Below are positions 1 through 7,668 of a DNA stretch of 16,548 bases, in pieces. This stretch comes from DASXPG01 sp044449445. Its GTDB lineage: Bacteria; Gemmatimonadota; Gemmatimonadetes; Gemmatimonadales; JACORV01. Below the pieces are notes generated by a model, which saw only the letters and a program-made list of their open reading frames with translations, was not told the origin of the DNA and made no database searches. Position 1 is the first letter of the stretch, and each line of letters begins with the position of its first letter. A program made the translations under genes and the position numbers. Location: NCBI GenBank assembly GCA_044449445.1, contig JBIOIA010000038.1, positions 1 through 16,548 of the forward strand. Reading direction: 5' to 3'.

Positions 1-1
1 G

Positions 2-1129
2 CACGTGCTCGACGCCTCGCGCAGCGTCGGCGTCGTCGGCGCATTGCTCAACGCCGACCGGAAAGCGGCGTTCGCCGGCGACGTGAAGGCCGAATACGTC
101 AAGCTGCGCGAGGAGCACGCCGGACGCCGCGAGCGCTCGCCGCTGCTCGCGCTCGAGGAAGCGCGCAAGCGCCGCCACCAGACCGACTGGTCGCACTATT
201 CCGCGGCCCGTCCCCTGTGCCCGGGCGATGCGAGCTTCGCCGACTATCCGCTCGAAGAGCTGACGCGCTACATCGACTGGACGCCGTTCTTCCACACCTG
301 GGAGCTGAAGGGCCGCTACCCGGACATCCTGAAGGACCCCGCCGTCGGCGCCGAGGCGACGAAGCTGTTCAAGGACGCGCAGGCGCTGCTCGGGCGCATC
401 GTCAAGGAGAAACTGCTCACCGCGAAGGCGGCCGTGGGTCTCTACCCCGCCGCGTCGGTGCCGGGCGACGACGTCGAGATCTACACCGACGAATCGCGCC
501 GCGGCGTGCGCGCGGTGCTGCGGTTCCTGCGCCAGCAGAACGACAAGCCGCCGGGCCGGCCGAACCTGTGCCTCGCCGACTTCATGGCGCCCGCCGGCGC
601 TGGAGCGGACTGGATCGGCGCGTTCGCCGTCACGGCCGGCCACGGGCTGGAGCCCCTGGTCCGCGATTTCGAATCGCACCACGACGACTACAACGCGATC
701 CTCGCCAAGGCGCTCGCGGACCGGCTCGCCGAAGCGCTCGCCGAGCGGCTGCACGAACGGGTGCGGCGCGAGCTGTGGGGCTACACGCCAGACGAAACGT
801 TAGGCACTGATGACCTAGTCGCCGAGAAGTATCGGGGCATCCGGCCCGCCCCCGGATACCCCGCCTGCCCCGATCACACCGAGAAGCGCGCGCTGTTCGA
901 CCTCCTGGGCGCGACCGACCGCACGGGCATCACCCTCACCGAGAGCTACGCGATGTGGCCCGCGGCCTCGGTGAGCGGCTGGTACTTCGCGCATCCGGAC
1001 GCGCACTACTTCGGCGTCGGGCGCATCGGCAAGGACCAGGCCGCGGATTACGCGCGGCGCAAGGGAATGACCCTCAAGGAGACCGAGCGCTGGCTCAGCT
1101 CCAGCCTTGGATACGATCCCGATGCCTGA
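2..1129 (+). CDS. metH: Cobalamin-dependent methionine synthase, C-terminal part (partial at left edge)
   Basis: This is the 3' end of MetH, which transfers the methyl group of methyltetrahydrofolate to homocysteine via cobalamin in the cytoplasm. The frame is open through the left edge and begins HVLDASRSVGVV, the end of the B12-binding domain; the GTG at position 5 is internal, not a start. About 375 residues remain of a protein usually near 1,200. Nearly all of it is the AdoMet-dependent activation domain. Landmarks are YIDWTPFF (the Asp of E. coli D946, bases 275-277), LYPAASV, HDDYN, RPAPGYPACPDHTEK (the Arg and Tyr matching E. coli R1134 and Y1139, bases 842-844 and 857-859), WPAASVSGWYF and a C-terminal ERWLSSSLGYDPDA. 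The activation domain looks complete, so reactivation of oxidised cob(II)alamin is expected. The next gene overlaps its stop. Whether the N-terminal homocysteine domain is present cannot be seen here. Confidence 0.97.
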   Translation, partial: HVLDASRSVGVVGALLNADRKAAFAGDVKAEYVKLREEHAGRRERSPLLALEEARKRRHQTDWSHYSAARPLCPGDASFADYPLEELTRYIDWTPFFHTWELKGRYPDILKDPAVGAEATKLFKDAQALLGRIVKEKLLTAKAAVGLYPAASVPGDDVEIYTDESRRGVRAVLRFLRQQNDKPPGRPNLCLADFMAPAGAGADWIGAFAVTAGHGLEPLVRDFESHHDDYNAILAKALADRLAEALAERLHERVRRELWGYTPDETLGTDDLVAEKYRGIRPAPGYPACPDHTEKRALFDLLGATDRTGITLTESYAMWPAASVSGWYFAHPDAHYFGVGRIGKDQAADYARRKGMTLKETERWLSSSLGYDPDA

Positions 1130-2951
1130 CCTGCGCGCATTGATCGCGGACGGCCGTGCCCACGTGTTCGACGGCGCGATGGGCACCATGCTCTACCAGA
1201 AGGGCGTGTTCATCAACGTCTGCTACGACGAGCTGAACCTGCGCTCGCCCGACGTGATCGGCGACGTGCACAAGGCGTACGTCAAAGCGGGCGCCGAGAT
1301 CATCGAGACCAACACGTTCGGCGCCAACCCGGTCAAGCTCGCGCAGCACATGCTCGCCGACCAGACCTTCGCGATCAACAAGAAGGCCGCCGAGATCGCG
1401 CGCGCGGCGGCGGGCGATCGCGCCGTCGTGGTCGGCGCCATCGGCCCGCTCGGCGTGCGGCTCGAGCCGTTCGGCGAGACGGGGAAGGACGAGGCGCGCG
1501 CCTGCTTCAAGCTCCAGGCCGAAGGGCTCGTGGCGGGCGGCGCCCAGGGCTTCGTGCTGGAGACGTTCGCGGACCTCGACGAGATCAAAGAGGCGCTCAG
1601 GGCGGTGCGCCAGGTGAGCGACCTGCCGGTCATCGCGCAGATGACGATCACCGAGGACGGCGCGACGGCCTACGGCACCGACGTCGAGACGTGCGCACGC
1701 GCGCTCGACGAGGCGGGCGCCGACGTCATCGGCGTCAACTGCTCGGTCGGGCCGCAGGGCGTGCTCGAAGCCATCGAGCGGATGGCGAAGGTCACGGAGA
1801 AGCCGCTCTCGGCGCAGCCCAACGCAGGGCTGCCGCGCGCGGTGGGCGACCGCAAGATCTACATGGCCTCGCCCGAATACCTCGGCACCTACGCCAAGTT
1901 CCTGGTCGAGGCGGGCGCGCGGTTCGTCGGCGGCTGCTGCGGCACGACGCCCGACCACATTCGCGAGGTCGCTTCGTTCGTCGCGAGCGTGTCACCTCGC
2001 CGCACGCCGCACATCGCCGAGGGACCGGTCGTCGCGCCCGCCGGCATCCAGCCGGTGCCGCTCGCCGAGCGCTCGCGCTGGGGCTTCAAGCTCTCGAAGG
2101 GCGAGTTCCTGCGGACCGTCGAGATCGTGCCGCCCAAGGGCACCGACGCCACGCAGATGCTGGAGAGCGTGCGCGCGCTGAAGCGCGCCGGCGTGGATGC
2201 CGTCAACGTGCCCGACGGCCCGCGCGCGCAGAGCCGGATGGGCGCGCTCATGACCGCGCTGCTGATCGAGCGGGAGGTCGGGCTCGAGACGGTGATCCAC
2301 TACTGCTGCCGCGACCGCAACTTGCTTTCGATGCTTTCGGACCTGCTGGGCGCGGCGGCGCACAACCTGCGCAACCTGCTGCTCGTCACCGGCGATCCGC
2401 CGAAGATGGGCCCGTACCCCGAGGCGACGGCCGTCTTCGACATCGACTCGATCGGCCTGACGAACCTCGTCAACCGGCTGAACCACGGCCTCGACCCGGG
2501 CGGCAACCCGATCGGCAAGCCGACGGCGTTCGTGGTCGGCGTGGGCGTCAATCCGGCCGCGGTGGACCTGGAGCGCGAGCTGAAGCGGTTCGCGTGGAAG
2601 GTGGACGCCGGCGCGGAGTACGCGATCACCCAGCCGGTGTTCGATCCGGCGCAGCTCGAGAAGTTCCTGAAACGCGTCGAGAGTTTCCGGATTCCCATCG
2701 TCGCGGGCATCTGGCCGCTGATCTCGCTGCGCAACGCCGAGTTCCTGGCGAACGAGGTTCCCGGCGTCTCCGTTCCGGATGACGTGATCGCCCGGATGCG
2801 CTCGGCCCAAGAGCAAGGGAAGGACGCCGCCCTCGCCCAGGGCGTCGCCATCGCGCGCGAGATGCTGGACCGGGTCCGGCCCATCGTCCAGGGCGCGCAG
2901 GTCAGCGCTCCCTTCGGCAGGGTGCCGGTGGCCCTGGAGGTCTTCGGGTAA
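1122..2951 (+). CDS. Bifunctional homocysteine S-methyltransferase / 5,10-methylenetetrahydrofolate reductase
   Basis: About 609 residues with two fused domains, as in the Bacillus YitJ-type family. Residues 1 to about 300 form a homocysteine methyltransferase barrel: FDGAMGTMLY near the start, then the zinc ligands Cys207 (GVNC) and Cys272-Cys273 (GGCCGTTPDHIR). From about residue 325 follows a MetF-type TIM barrel with VEIVPPKG (Glu334, equivalent of E. coli MetF E28), LLVTGDPPKMG (Asp425, equivalent of D120) and YAITQPVFDP. The family makes methyltetrahydrofolate from methylenetetrahydrofolate and methylates homocysteine. ATG 1122 is preferred: it overlaps the metH stop by 8 bases and gives the domain start MPDLRALIADG. 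A TTG at 1107 would add five residues. No strong ribosome-binding site is visible, so translational coupling to metH is likely. The two genes together cover methyl-donor formation and methionine synthesis. Confidence 0.95.
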   Translation: MPDLRALIADGRAHVFDGAMGTMLYQKGVFINVCYDELNLRSPDVIGDVHKAYVKAGAEIIETNTFGANPVKLAQHMLADQTFAINKKAAEIARAAAGDRAVVVGAIGPLGVRLEPFGETGKDEARACFKLQAEGLVAGGAQGFVLETFADLDEIKEALRAVRQVSDLPVIAQMTITEDGATAYGTDVETCARALDEAGADVIGVNCSVGPQGVLEAIERMAKVTEKPLSAQPNAGLPRAVGDRKIYMASPEYLGTYAKFLVEAGARFVGGCCGTTPDHIREVASFVASVSPRRTPHIAEGPVVAPAGIQPVPLAERSRWGFKLSKGEFLRTVEIVPPKGTDATQMLESVRALKRAGVDAVNVPDGPRAQSRMGALMTALLIEREVGLETVIHYCCRDRNLLSMLSDLLGAAAHNLRNLLLVTGDPPKMGPYPEATAVFDIDSIGLTNLVNRLNHGLDPGGNPIGKPTAFVVGVGVNPAAVDLERELKRFAWKVDAGAEYAITQPVFDPAQLEKFLKRVESFRIPIVAGIWPLISLRNAEFLANEVPGVSVPDDVIARMRSAQEQGKDAALAQGVAIAREMLDRVRPIVQGAQVSAPFGRVPVALEVFG

Positions 2952-3052
2952 CCGACCACGCTGCAGCGCTTTGCACGGTGAGCGCGCAATCGGAGGCGTT
3001 CGACCCTTGCCGCAGGCATCCCTCGAACACAGGTTACAGGATTGCAGGCATT

Positions 3053-3081
3053 GGCGCCGCAAGGACTTAGTGGCGGGCGCC
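3053..3081 (+). other. Hairpin in the leader before the pilin genes
   Basis: GGCGCC at 3053-3058 can pair with GGCGCC at 3076-3081. The helix extends by two pairs (3059-3060 with 3073-3074) across a one-base bulge and closes a loop of about 12 bases. No T-run follows, so it is not a typical Rho-independent terminator. It lies just upstream of the candidate sigma-54 promoter. Its role is unknown; it could be a protein-binding inverted repeat or chance in GC-rich DNA. Confidence 0.3.
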
Positions 3082-3087
3082 TGGGCA

Positions 3088-3105
3088 CGGAACGAACCTT
3101 GCTCC
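3088..3105 (+). promoter_or_regulatory. Candidate sigma-54 (-24/-12) promoter
   Basis: The segment CGGAACGAACCTTGCTCC carries GG at 3089-3090 and GC at 3101-3102 with exactly ten bases between, the invariant RpoN spacing. Against TGGCACG-N4-TTGCW it matches 5 of 7 positions in the -24 element and all of the -12 element. It lies 55-75 bases upstream of the first pilin-like gene, predicting transcription from about 3113. Type IV pilin genes are often RpoN-dependent, which adds plausibility. It was found by eye and may be chance. Confidence 0.35.
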
Positions 3106-3161
3106 TTATCGCCTGGATGCCGTTGAGGGGAATGCCATCATCAGGGGCGCAGATCTGGTCC

Positions 3162-3599
3162 GTGGAACGCAACCGGGGCTTCAGCACCATCGAAGCGGTG
3201 ATGGTGCTGCTCATCGTGGCCGTGGTCGTGGGATCCCTGATCCCGACCCTCCACCGCCAGCTGACGCACGCCCGGATCAACCGCGGCGCCAACACGATCG
3301 CGAGCGACCTGCTCCAAGCCCAAAGCCTCGCGGCCCGGCAGCACGCCCCGGTTACGGTGATCTTCAACCAGGCGACGAAGAGCGTCTACATCACGCGCAC
3401 GGTGGCGGGCGATACGCTGGTGCGGCGCAACTACGGGGCCGGCGGGGACTTCAATTTCCAGACCTTCACGCCCAGCGTCGGGAGCGCGATCGTGTTCCCG
3501 AACGGCATGTGCAGCGCCTCGGTGACGATCACGATCAGCGGCGAGTCGCTGACCCGCACCATCACCATGAGCCGCGCGGGCCAGGTGCGCATCAGCTGA
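3162..3599 (+). CDS. Type IV pilin-like minor (pseudo)pilin, FimT/GspH type
   Basis: About 145 residues. The N-terminus VERNRGFSTIEAVMVLL is a class III prepilin signal: a short basic leader ending in Gly, cleavage before Phe, and Glu at mature position 5. A hydrophobic helix of about 20 residues follows (VMVLLIVAVVVGSLIP). The region ARINRGANTIASDLLQAQSLAARQ is typical of the FimT/GspH helix, and the protein ends in a beta-rich domain finishing GQVRIS. GTG 3162 is chosen because it gives a normal six-residue leader. ATG 3132 (16-residue leader) is also possible, and GAGGGG at 3125-3130 sits too close to serve it well. It is the first of four overlapping pilin-like genes and probably helps prime or cap type IV pili assembled in the inner membrane. 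Confidence 0.88.
   Translation: MERNRGFSTIEAVMVLLIVAVVVGSLIPTLHRQLTHARINRGANTIASDLLQAQSLAARQHAPVTVIFNQATKSVYITRTVAGDTLVRRNYGAGGDFNFQTFTPSVGSAIVFPNGMCSASVTITISGESLTRTITMSRAGQVRIS
3583..3587 (+). promoter_or_regulatory. Ribosome-binding site supporting a CTG start
   Basis: AGGTG lies eight bases before CTG 3596 and matches the 3' half of the extended Shine-Dalgarno sequence AGGAGGTGA. It supports CTG as the start of the second pilin-like gene, which has no ATG, GTG or TTG close to its signal sequence. Confidence 0.4.
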
Positions 3600-3970
3600 G
3601 CGGGTTCTCGCTGATCGAGGTCATGATCAGCGTCATCATCTTCTCGGTGGTGGTGCTCGGCCTCGCTGGGCTCGCCTTCCAGATCGCCCGACACAGCACC
3701 CGCTCGACCGACCAGGCGTACGTGACGGGCGAGTTGTTCTCGCACGTGGACCGGGCGACCACGATCCGGTACGACAGCCTCAACTCCATCGCCACCTGCG
3801 ACACCACGCTGCGCGGCACGGTCAAGATCATCGGGTGCACGTCCATTGCGGTGGTGACGAACCGCCAGTCCACCGTCACGATCACGATGCGCACGACGGT
3901 GCCGGGCGGCCGCGCCGACACGATCGTGATGACCCGGTCCAACCAGCGCAAGCCGCTGCCGCTGCGATGA
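3596..3970 (+). CDS. Type IV pilin-like minor (pseudo)pilin, PilV/GspI type, probable CTG start
   Basis: About 124 residues from CTG 3596. The prepilin signal is SGFSLIEVMISVIIFSVVVL: cleavage after Gly, Phe first, Glu at +5, then a hydrophobic helix. A helical HSTRSTDQAYVTGELF segment and a beta-rich region with two cysteines (TCDTT and IGCTS, a possible disulphide) follow. The only conventional upstream start in frame is GTG 3509, which would give an odd leader of about 32 residues rich in His and Asp, plainly antisense-like composition read through the fimT-like gene. CTG 3596 overlaps the previous TGA as CTGA, the same geometry as the usual ATGA overlap, but leaves a leader of only three residues. 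Protein identity is secure; the start is not. Confidence 0.85.
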   Translation: MSGFSLIEVMISVIIFSVVVLGLAGLAFQIARHSTRSTDQAYVTGELFSHVDRATTIRYDSLNSIATCDTTLRGTVKIIGCTSIAVVTNRQSTVTITMRTTVPGGRADTIVMTRSNQRKPLPLR

Positions 3971-4821
3971 ACGCGCGCGGCTACTCCATCGCGGAGCTGC
4001 TGGTCGCGCTCGTGATCGCCGGCATCGTCGGCATCGCGCTGTCCAAGCTGATCATCAACCAGTCGCGGTTCCTCCAGAGCCAGGACAACTACCGGCAGGC
4101 CCGCTCCGGCGCGCGCTCGTCGCTCACCATCCCGACCGACGAGCTGCGTATGGTGACGGGCGGCGGCGCGGACTCGGCCCTCGTCCAGGCCAGCCGGGAC
4201 TCGTTCTCCGTTCGCGTGCCATATGCGTACGGGATGGTGTGCGGCAATTCGGGGGGAGCGACCCACATCGCGCTGTTCCCCGCCGACTCGGCGACCTACG
4301 CCGGCGCGACGCCCAGCGGCTACGTGTGGCGCGACTCAACCGGGGTTCTCCACCGGGCCTCGATCATCAGCATCGGCGCAGGGAGCGGCACGGTCTGCTC
4401 CACTACTGCCAACCCACCCATCACCGTGCTCAGCGCGACCGGCTGGAGCGCGACGGTCGTCGCGGTGACTCCGCAGATCATCGCCCCGAACTCCGTCGGT
4501 GCGATTGCGTATCTGTACCGCCAGATCCGCTACGTCTTCGCCACCTCCGGCCAGTTGCCGGGCCGCCGCGCGCTGTGGCGGGTCCTCCTTGCGGCCGGCA
4601 CCCGGGACGAGCTGGTGGCCCCGTTCGACACCAGCGCCCATTTCGAGTACCTGGTGGGAGACGCGCTGACGGCGACCATGACCCCGGCAGTGCTGGATTC
4701 CGTCGAGGGGGTCCGCTTCGTGATGGTGGGCGCCAGCCAGAACAACGCGCCGGGCGGCTCAGCCCCGGTTACATTCAACCTCACGTCCAACATCCTGTTC
4801 AGGAACCGTGCGCTCCACTGA
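3967..4821 (+). CDS. Type IV pilin-like minor (pseudo)pilin, PilW/GspJ type
   Basis: About 284 residues, starting at ATG 3967 in a standard ATGA overlap with the preceding stop. The N-terminus MNARGYSIAELLVALVIAGI has a four-residue basic leader, cleavage before Tyr, Glu at mature position 5 and a hydrophobic helix. FLQSQDNYRQARSGAR continues the helix. The remainder is a large beta-rich domain, longer than the FimT- and PilV-like partners, as expected for PilW/GspJ minor pilins. Two cysteines (VCGNS and TVCSTT) could form a disulphide. It probably sits with the other three products in the minor-pilin complex that starts pilus assembly. The next gene overlaps its end by 14 bases. Confidence 0.87.
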   Translation: MNARGYSIAELLVALVIAGIVGIALSKLIINQSRFLQSQDNYRQARSGARSSLTIPTDELRMVTGGGADSALVQASRDSFSVRVPYAYGMVCGNSGGATHIALFPADSATYAGATPSGYVWRDSTGVLHRASIISIGAGSGTVCSTTANPPITVLSATGWSATVVAVTPQIIAPNSVGAIAYLYRQIRYVFATSGQLPGRRALWRVLLAAGTRDELVAPFDTSAHFEYLVGDALTATMTPAVLDSVEGVRFVMVGASQNNAPGGSAPVTFNLTSNILFRNRALH

Positions 4822-5941
4822 CGCCCCCGCCGCGCCTCGATCGGGCTTCATCCTGCCCACGACGCTCCTCGTGATGACCCTGCTCACGGTAATGCTCACC
4901 GCGGCGTTCATCATGGCCTCGGCGGAGTTCCGCGCGTCCGACAACTCGCTCGCCAACAGCCGGGCCCTAGCGCTCGCCCAAGCCGGGCTCGAGAACTACT
5001 TCTCCCAGCAGCGCCTCCTGAACAACTCCTCGAGCTACGACTCAGTGCGGATCACGTTCAGCAATGGCTATGCGGATGTCGTCGGCCGGAGGGTGCGCGC
5101 GGACACGCTCAACAACCACCTGCCCAAGTGGCTGGTCCGCTCCATCGGCACGTCCACCGACCCGAAGCAGCCCGGCCAGCCGCAGGGCCAGCGCGCGGTC
5201 GCGCAGATGGCCGAGCTGAACGCCGGCCTGATCCCTGCCGGCGCAGCCTTAACGGCGGTGAACGGCGTCACGATGTACGGGGCGAACGGCAACCCTCCGT
5301 ATCCGATCGACGGCACTAACTACGGCGCCGCGGTGACGGGTTGCTCGACGCCCTCGACTCCCTACGACGACACGGCCGCCGTGGTGGCCCCGACAGGAGG
5401 CTACAACAACAACCATGCGGTTGACGGCACCCATCCGATGCCGCACGGGTCGGTACCGCCTTCGCTCGGTTCTGCCTCAGCCGTCTATGACTTAAGTCAC
5501 GTCGATTGGGCGCGCGTGCTCGCCGGCGATTTCTCGCCCGACTACGTCGGCACCCTTCCCACATGCTACGGGAGCGGGTGCACCGTCTACAGCTCGTACT
5601 ACATAGTCGGCGACGTGACCGTGCCTTCTCACGCCAAACCGAACAACCTGCGCGCCTTGCTGGTCGCCACCGGGAACGTGACGCTCCAGGCCGGCGTGCA
5701 CTGGGATGGAATCATTATTGCCGGCGGCCGCCTCATCATGTCGGCCTCCGACTCCCTCCACGGCATGGCGATCACGGGACTGAATTGCGGCACGAGCAGT
5801 TGCCCGTCGGCGGACTCGATCGTGCGGACCTCGAACACCCAACTGTCGTGGGACTGGTGCTACACCCACGCGGCGATCGGCGGGCTCAACGGCCTGGTGC
5901 CGCTCAAGAACACGTGGGTCGATACCTGGTCGCTCTATTAG
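4808..5941 (+). CDS. PilX-like type IV pilus assembly protein with a Cys-containing C-terminal domain
   Basis: About 377 residues from GTG 4808, which overlaps the previous gene by 14 bases. The N-terminus reads RSGFILPTTLLVMTLLTVML: a Gly-Phe prepilin-like site and hydrophobic helix, but Thr rather than Glu at +5. GF-x-LP followed by a helix is typical of PilX-type N-termini, and SRALALAQAGLENY resembles their following helix. Residues from about 235 onward look beta-rich with regular hydrophobic alternation (YYIVGDVTVPS, LLVATGNVTLQAGVHWDG, IIIAGGRLIM), possibly a small beta-solenoid. Several cysteines there (TCYGSGC, LNCGTSSC, DWCYT) suggest disulphides outside the cytoplasm. Gene order fimT-pilV-pilW-pilX supports the call. 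Function of the C-terminal domain is unknown. Confidence 0.75.
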   Translation: MRSTDAPAAPRSGFILPTTLLVMTLLTVMLTAAFIMASAEFRASDNSLANSRALALAQAGLENYFSQQRLLNNSSSYDSVRITFSNGYADVVGRRVRADTLNNHLPKWLVRSIGTSTDPKQPGQPQGQRAVAQMAELNAGLIPAGAALTAVNGVTMYGANGNPPYPIDGTNYGAAVTGCSTPSTPYDDTAAVVAPTGGYNNNHAVDGTHPMPHGSVPPSLGSASAVYDLSHVDWARVLAGDFSPDYVGTLPTCYGSGCTVYSSYYIVGDVTVPSHAKPNNLRALLVATGNVTLQAGVHWDGIIIAGGRLIMSASDSLHGMAITGLNCGTSSCPSADSIVRTSNTQLSWDWCYTHAAIGGLNGLVPLKNTWVDTWSLY

Positions 5942-5942
5942 C

Positions 5943-7103
<1,161 letters not shown>

Positions 7104-7134
7104 ACGTCCGCCGTCCAGGCAGCATCCCATCAAC

Positions 7135-7668
7135 GTGACCGCCGTCGCCACGCCCTCGGACGCCATCCGTCGCGCCCAGCAGGGCGACGCGGACGCTTTC
7201 GAGGCGGTCTACCGCGAGCACGCGGGCCGCGTCTACGCGCTGTGCCTGCGCATGAGCGGCGACGCCCAGGCGGCGAAGGAGCTGGTCCAGGACGTATTCG
7301 TGCGCGCGTGGGAGAAGCTGGACACGTTTCGCGGCGAGAGCGCGTTCTCGAGCTGGCTGCACCGGCTCGCCGTCAACGTGGTGCTGATGGACCGTCGCAC
7401 CCGCGCGCGCCGAGCCGAGGATTCGCTGGACGACGACGAGGACTCGGCTCCGGTTGCGGCCGCCATCGCGCGCTCGCCGGAGCTTCGGATGGACCTGGAG
7501 CAGGCGATCGCCACGCTGCCCACGAAGGCCCGCCAGGTGCTGGTGCTGTTCGACGTCGAGGGCTACAGCCACGCGGAGATCGGGATGATGCTGGGGATCG
7601 CGGAAGGCACGTCGAAGGCGCACCTGTTCCGCGCCCGCGGGCTGCTCAAGGAGATGCTGGCACGGTGA
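7135..7668 (+). CDS. RNA polymerase ECF-type sigma factor
   Basis: About 177 residues with only the sigma-2 and sigma-4 regions, as in ECF sigma factors. Region 2 covers roughly residues 15-85 (EAVYREHAGRVYALCLRMSG, ELVQDVFVRAWEKLDTFRG, FSSWLHRLAVNVVLMDRRTR). An acidic linker (SLDDDEDS) follows. Region 4, from about residue 120, holds the helix-turn-helix (LPTKARQVLVLFDVEGYSH, EIGMMLGIAEGTSKAHLFRA). GTG 7135 is the first plausible start; no good ribosome-binding site precedes it. The next gene overlaps its stop (GTGA) and encodes a membrane FecR-like protein, a probable signal partner. The regulon is not evident; a downstream secreted protein is a candidate target. Confidence 0.94.
   Translation: MTAVATPSDAIRRAQQGDADAFEAVYREHAGRVYALCLRMSGDAQAAKELVQDVFVRAWEKLDTFRGESAFSSWLHRLAVNVVLMDRRTRARRAEDSLDDDEDSAPVAAAIARSPELRMDLEQAIATLPTKARQVLVLFDVEGYSHAEIGMMLGIAEGTSKAHLFRARGLLKEMLAR

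Noticed and set aside
800..830. Run of rare TTA/CTA leucine codons in metH as a sign of recombination
   Set aside because: A few such codons occur elsewhere in the window (for example near 5248 and 11117) and the protein motif continues without disruption.
1095..1958. Minus-strand frame opposite the homocysteine methyltransferase gene
   Set aside because: His/Arg/Asp-rich antisense translation with no recognisable motif, fully covered by a secure gene.
2964..2989. Terminator after the HMT/MTHFR gene
   Set aside because: Only a 5-bp GCGCT/AGCGC stem and no T-run; not convincing.
2952..3161. Riboswitch (for example c-di-GMP class I) in the leader of the pilin genes
   Set aside because: Such switches often precede pilin genes, but the conserved GCAC..GGCAAACC and GACGCAAAGCC-like blocks are absent; only a simple hairpin is visible.
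3509..3595. GTG 3509 as the start of the PilV-like gene
   Set aside because: It would need a 32-residue leader of atypical His/Asp/Arg-rich composition read entirely inside the preceding gene.
5488..5499. Perfect 12-bp palindrome TGACTTAAGTCA as an operator
   Set aside because: It lies inside the PilX-like coding sequence, and several 12-bp palindromes are expected by chance in a window of this length.
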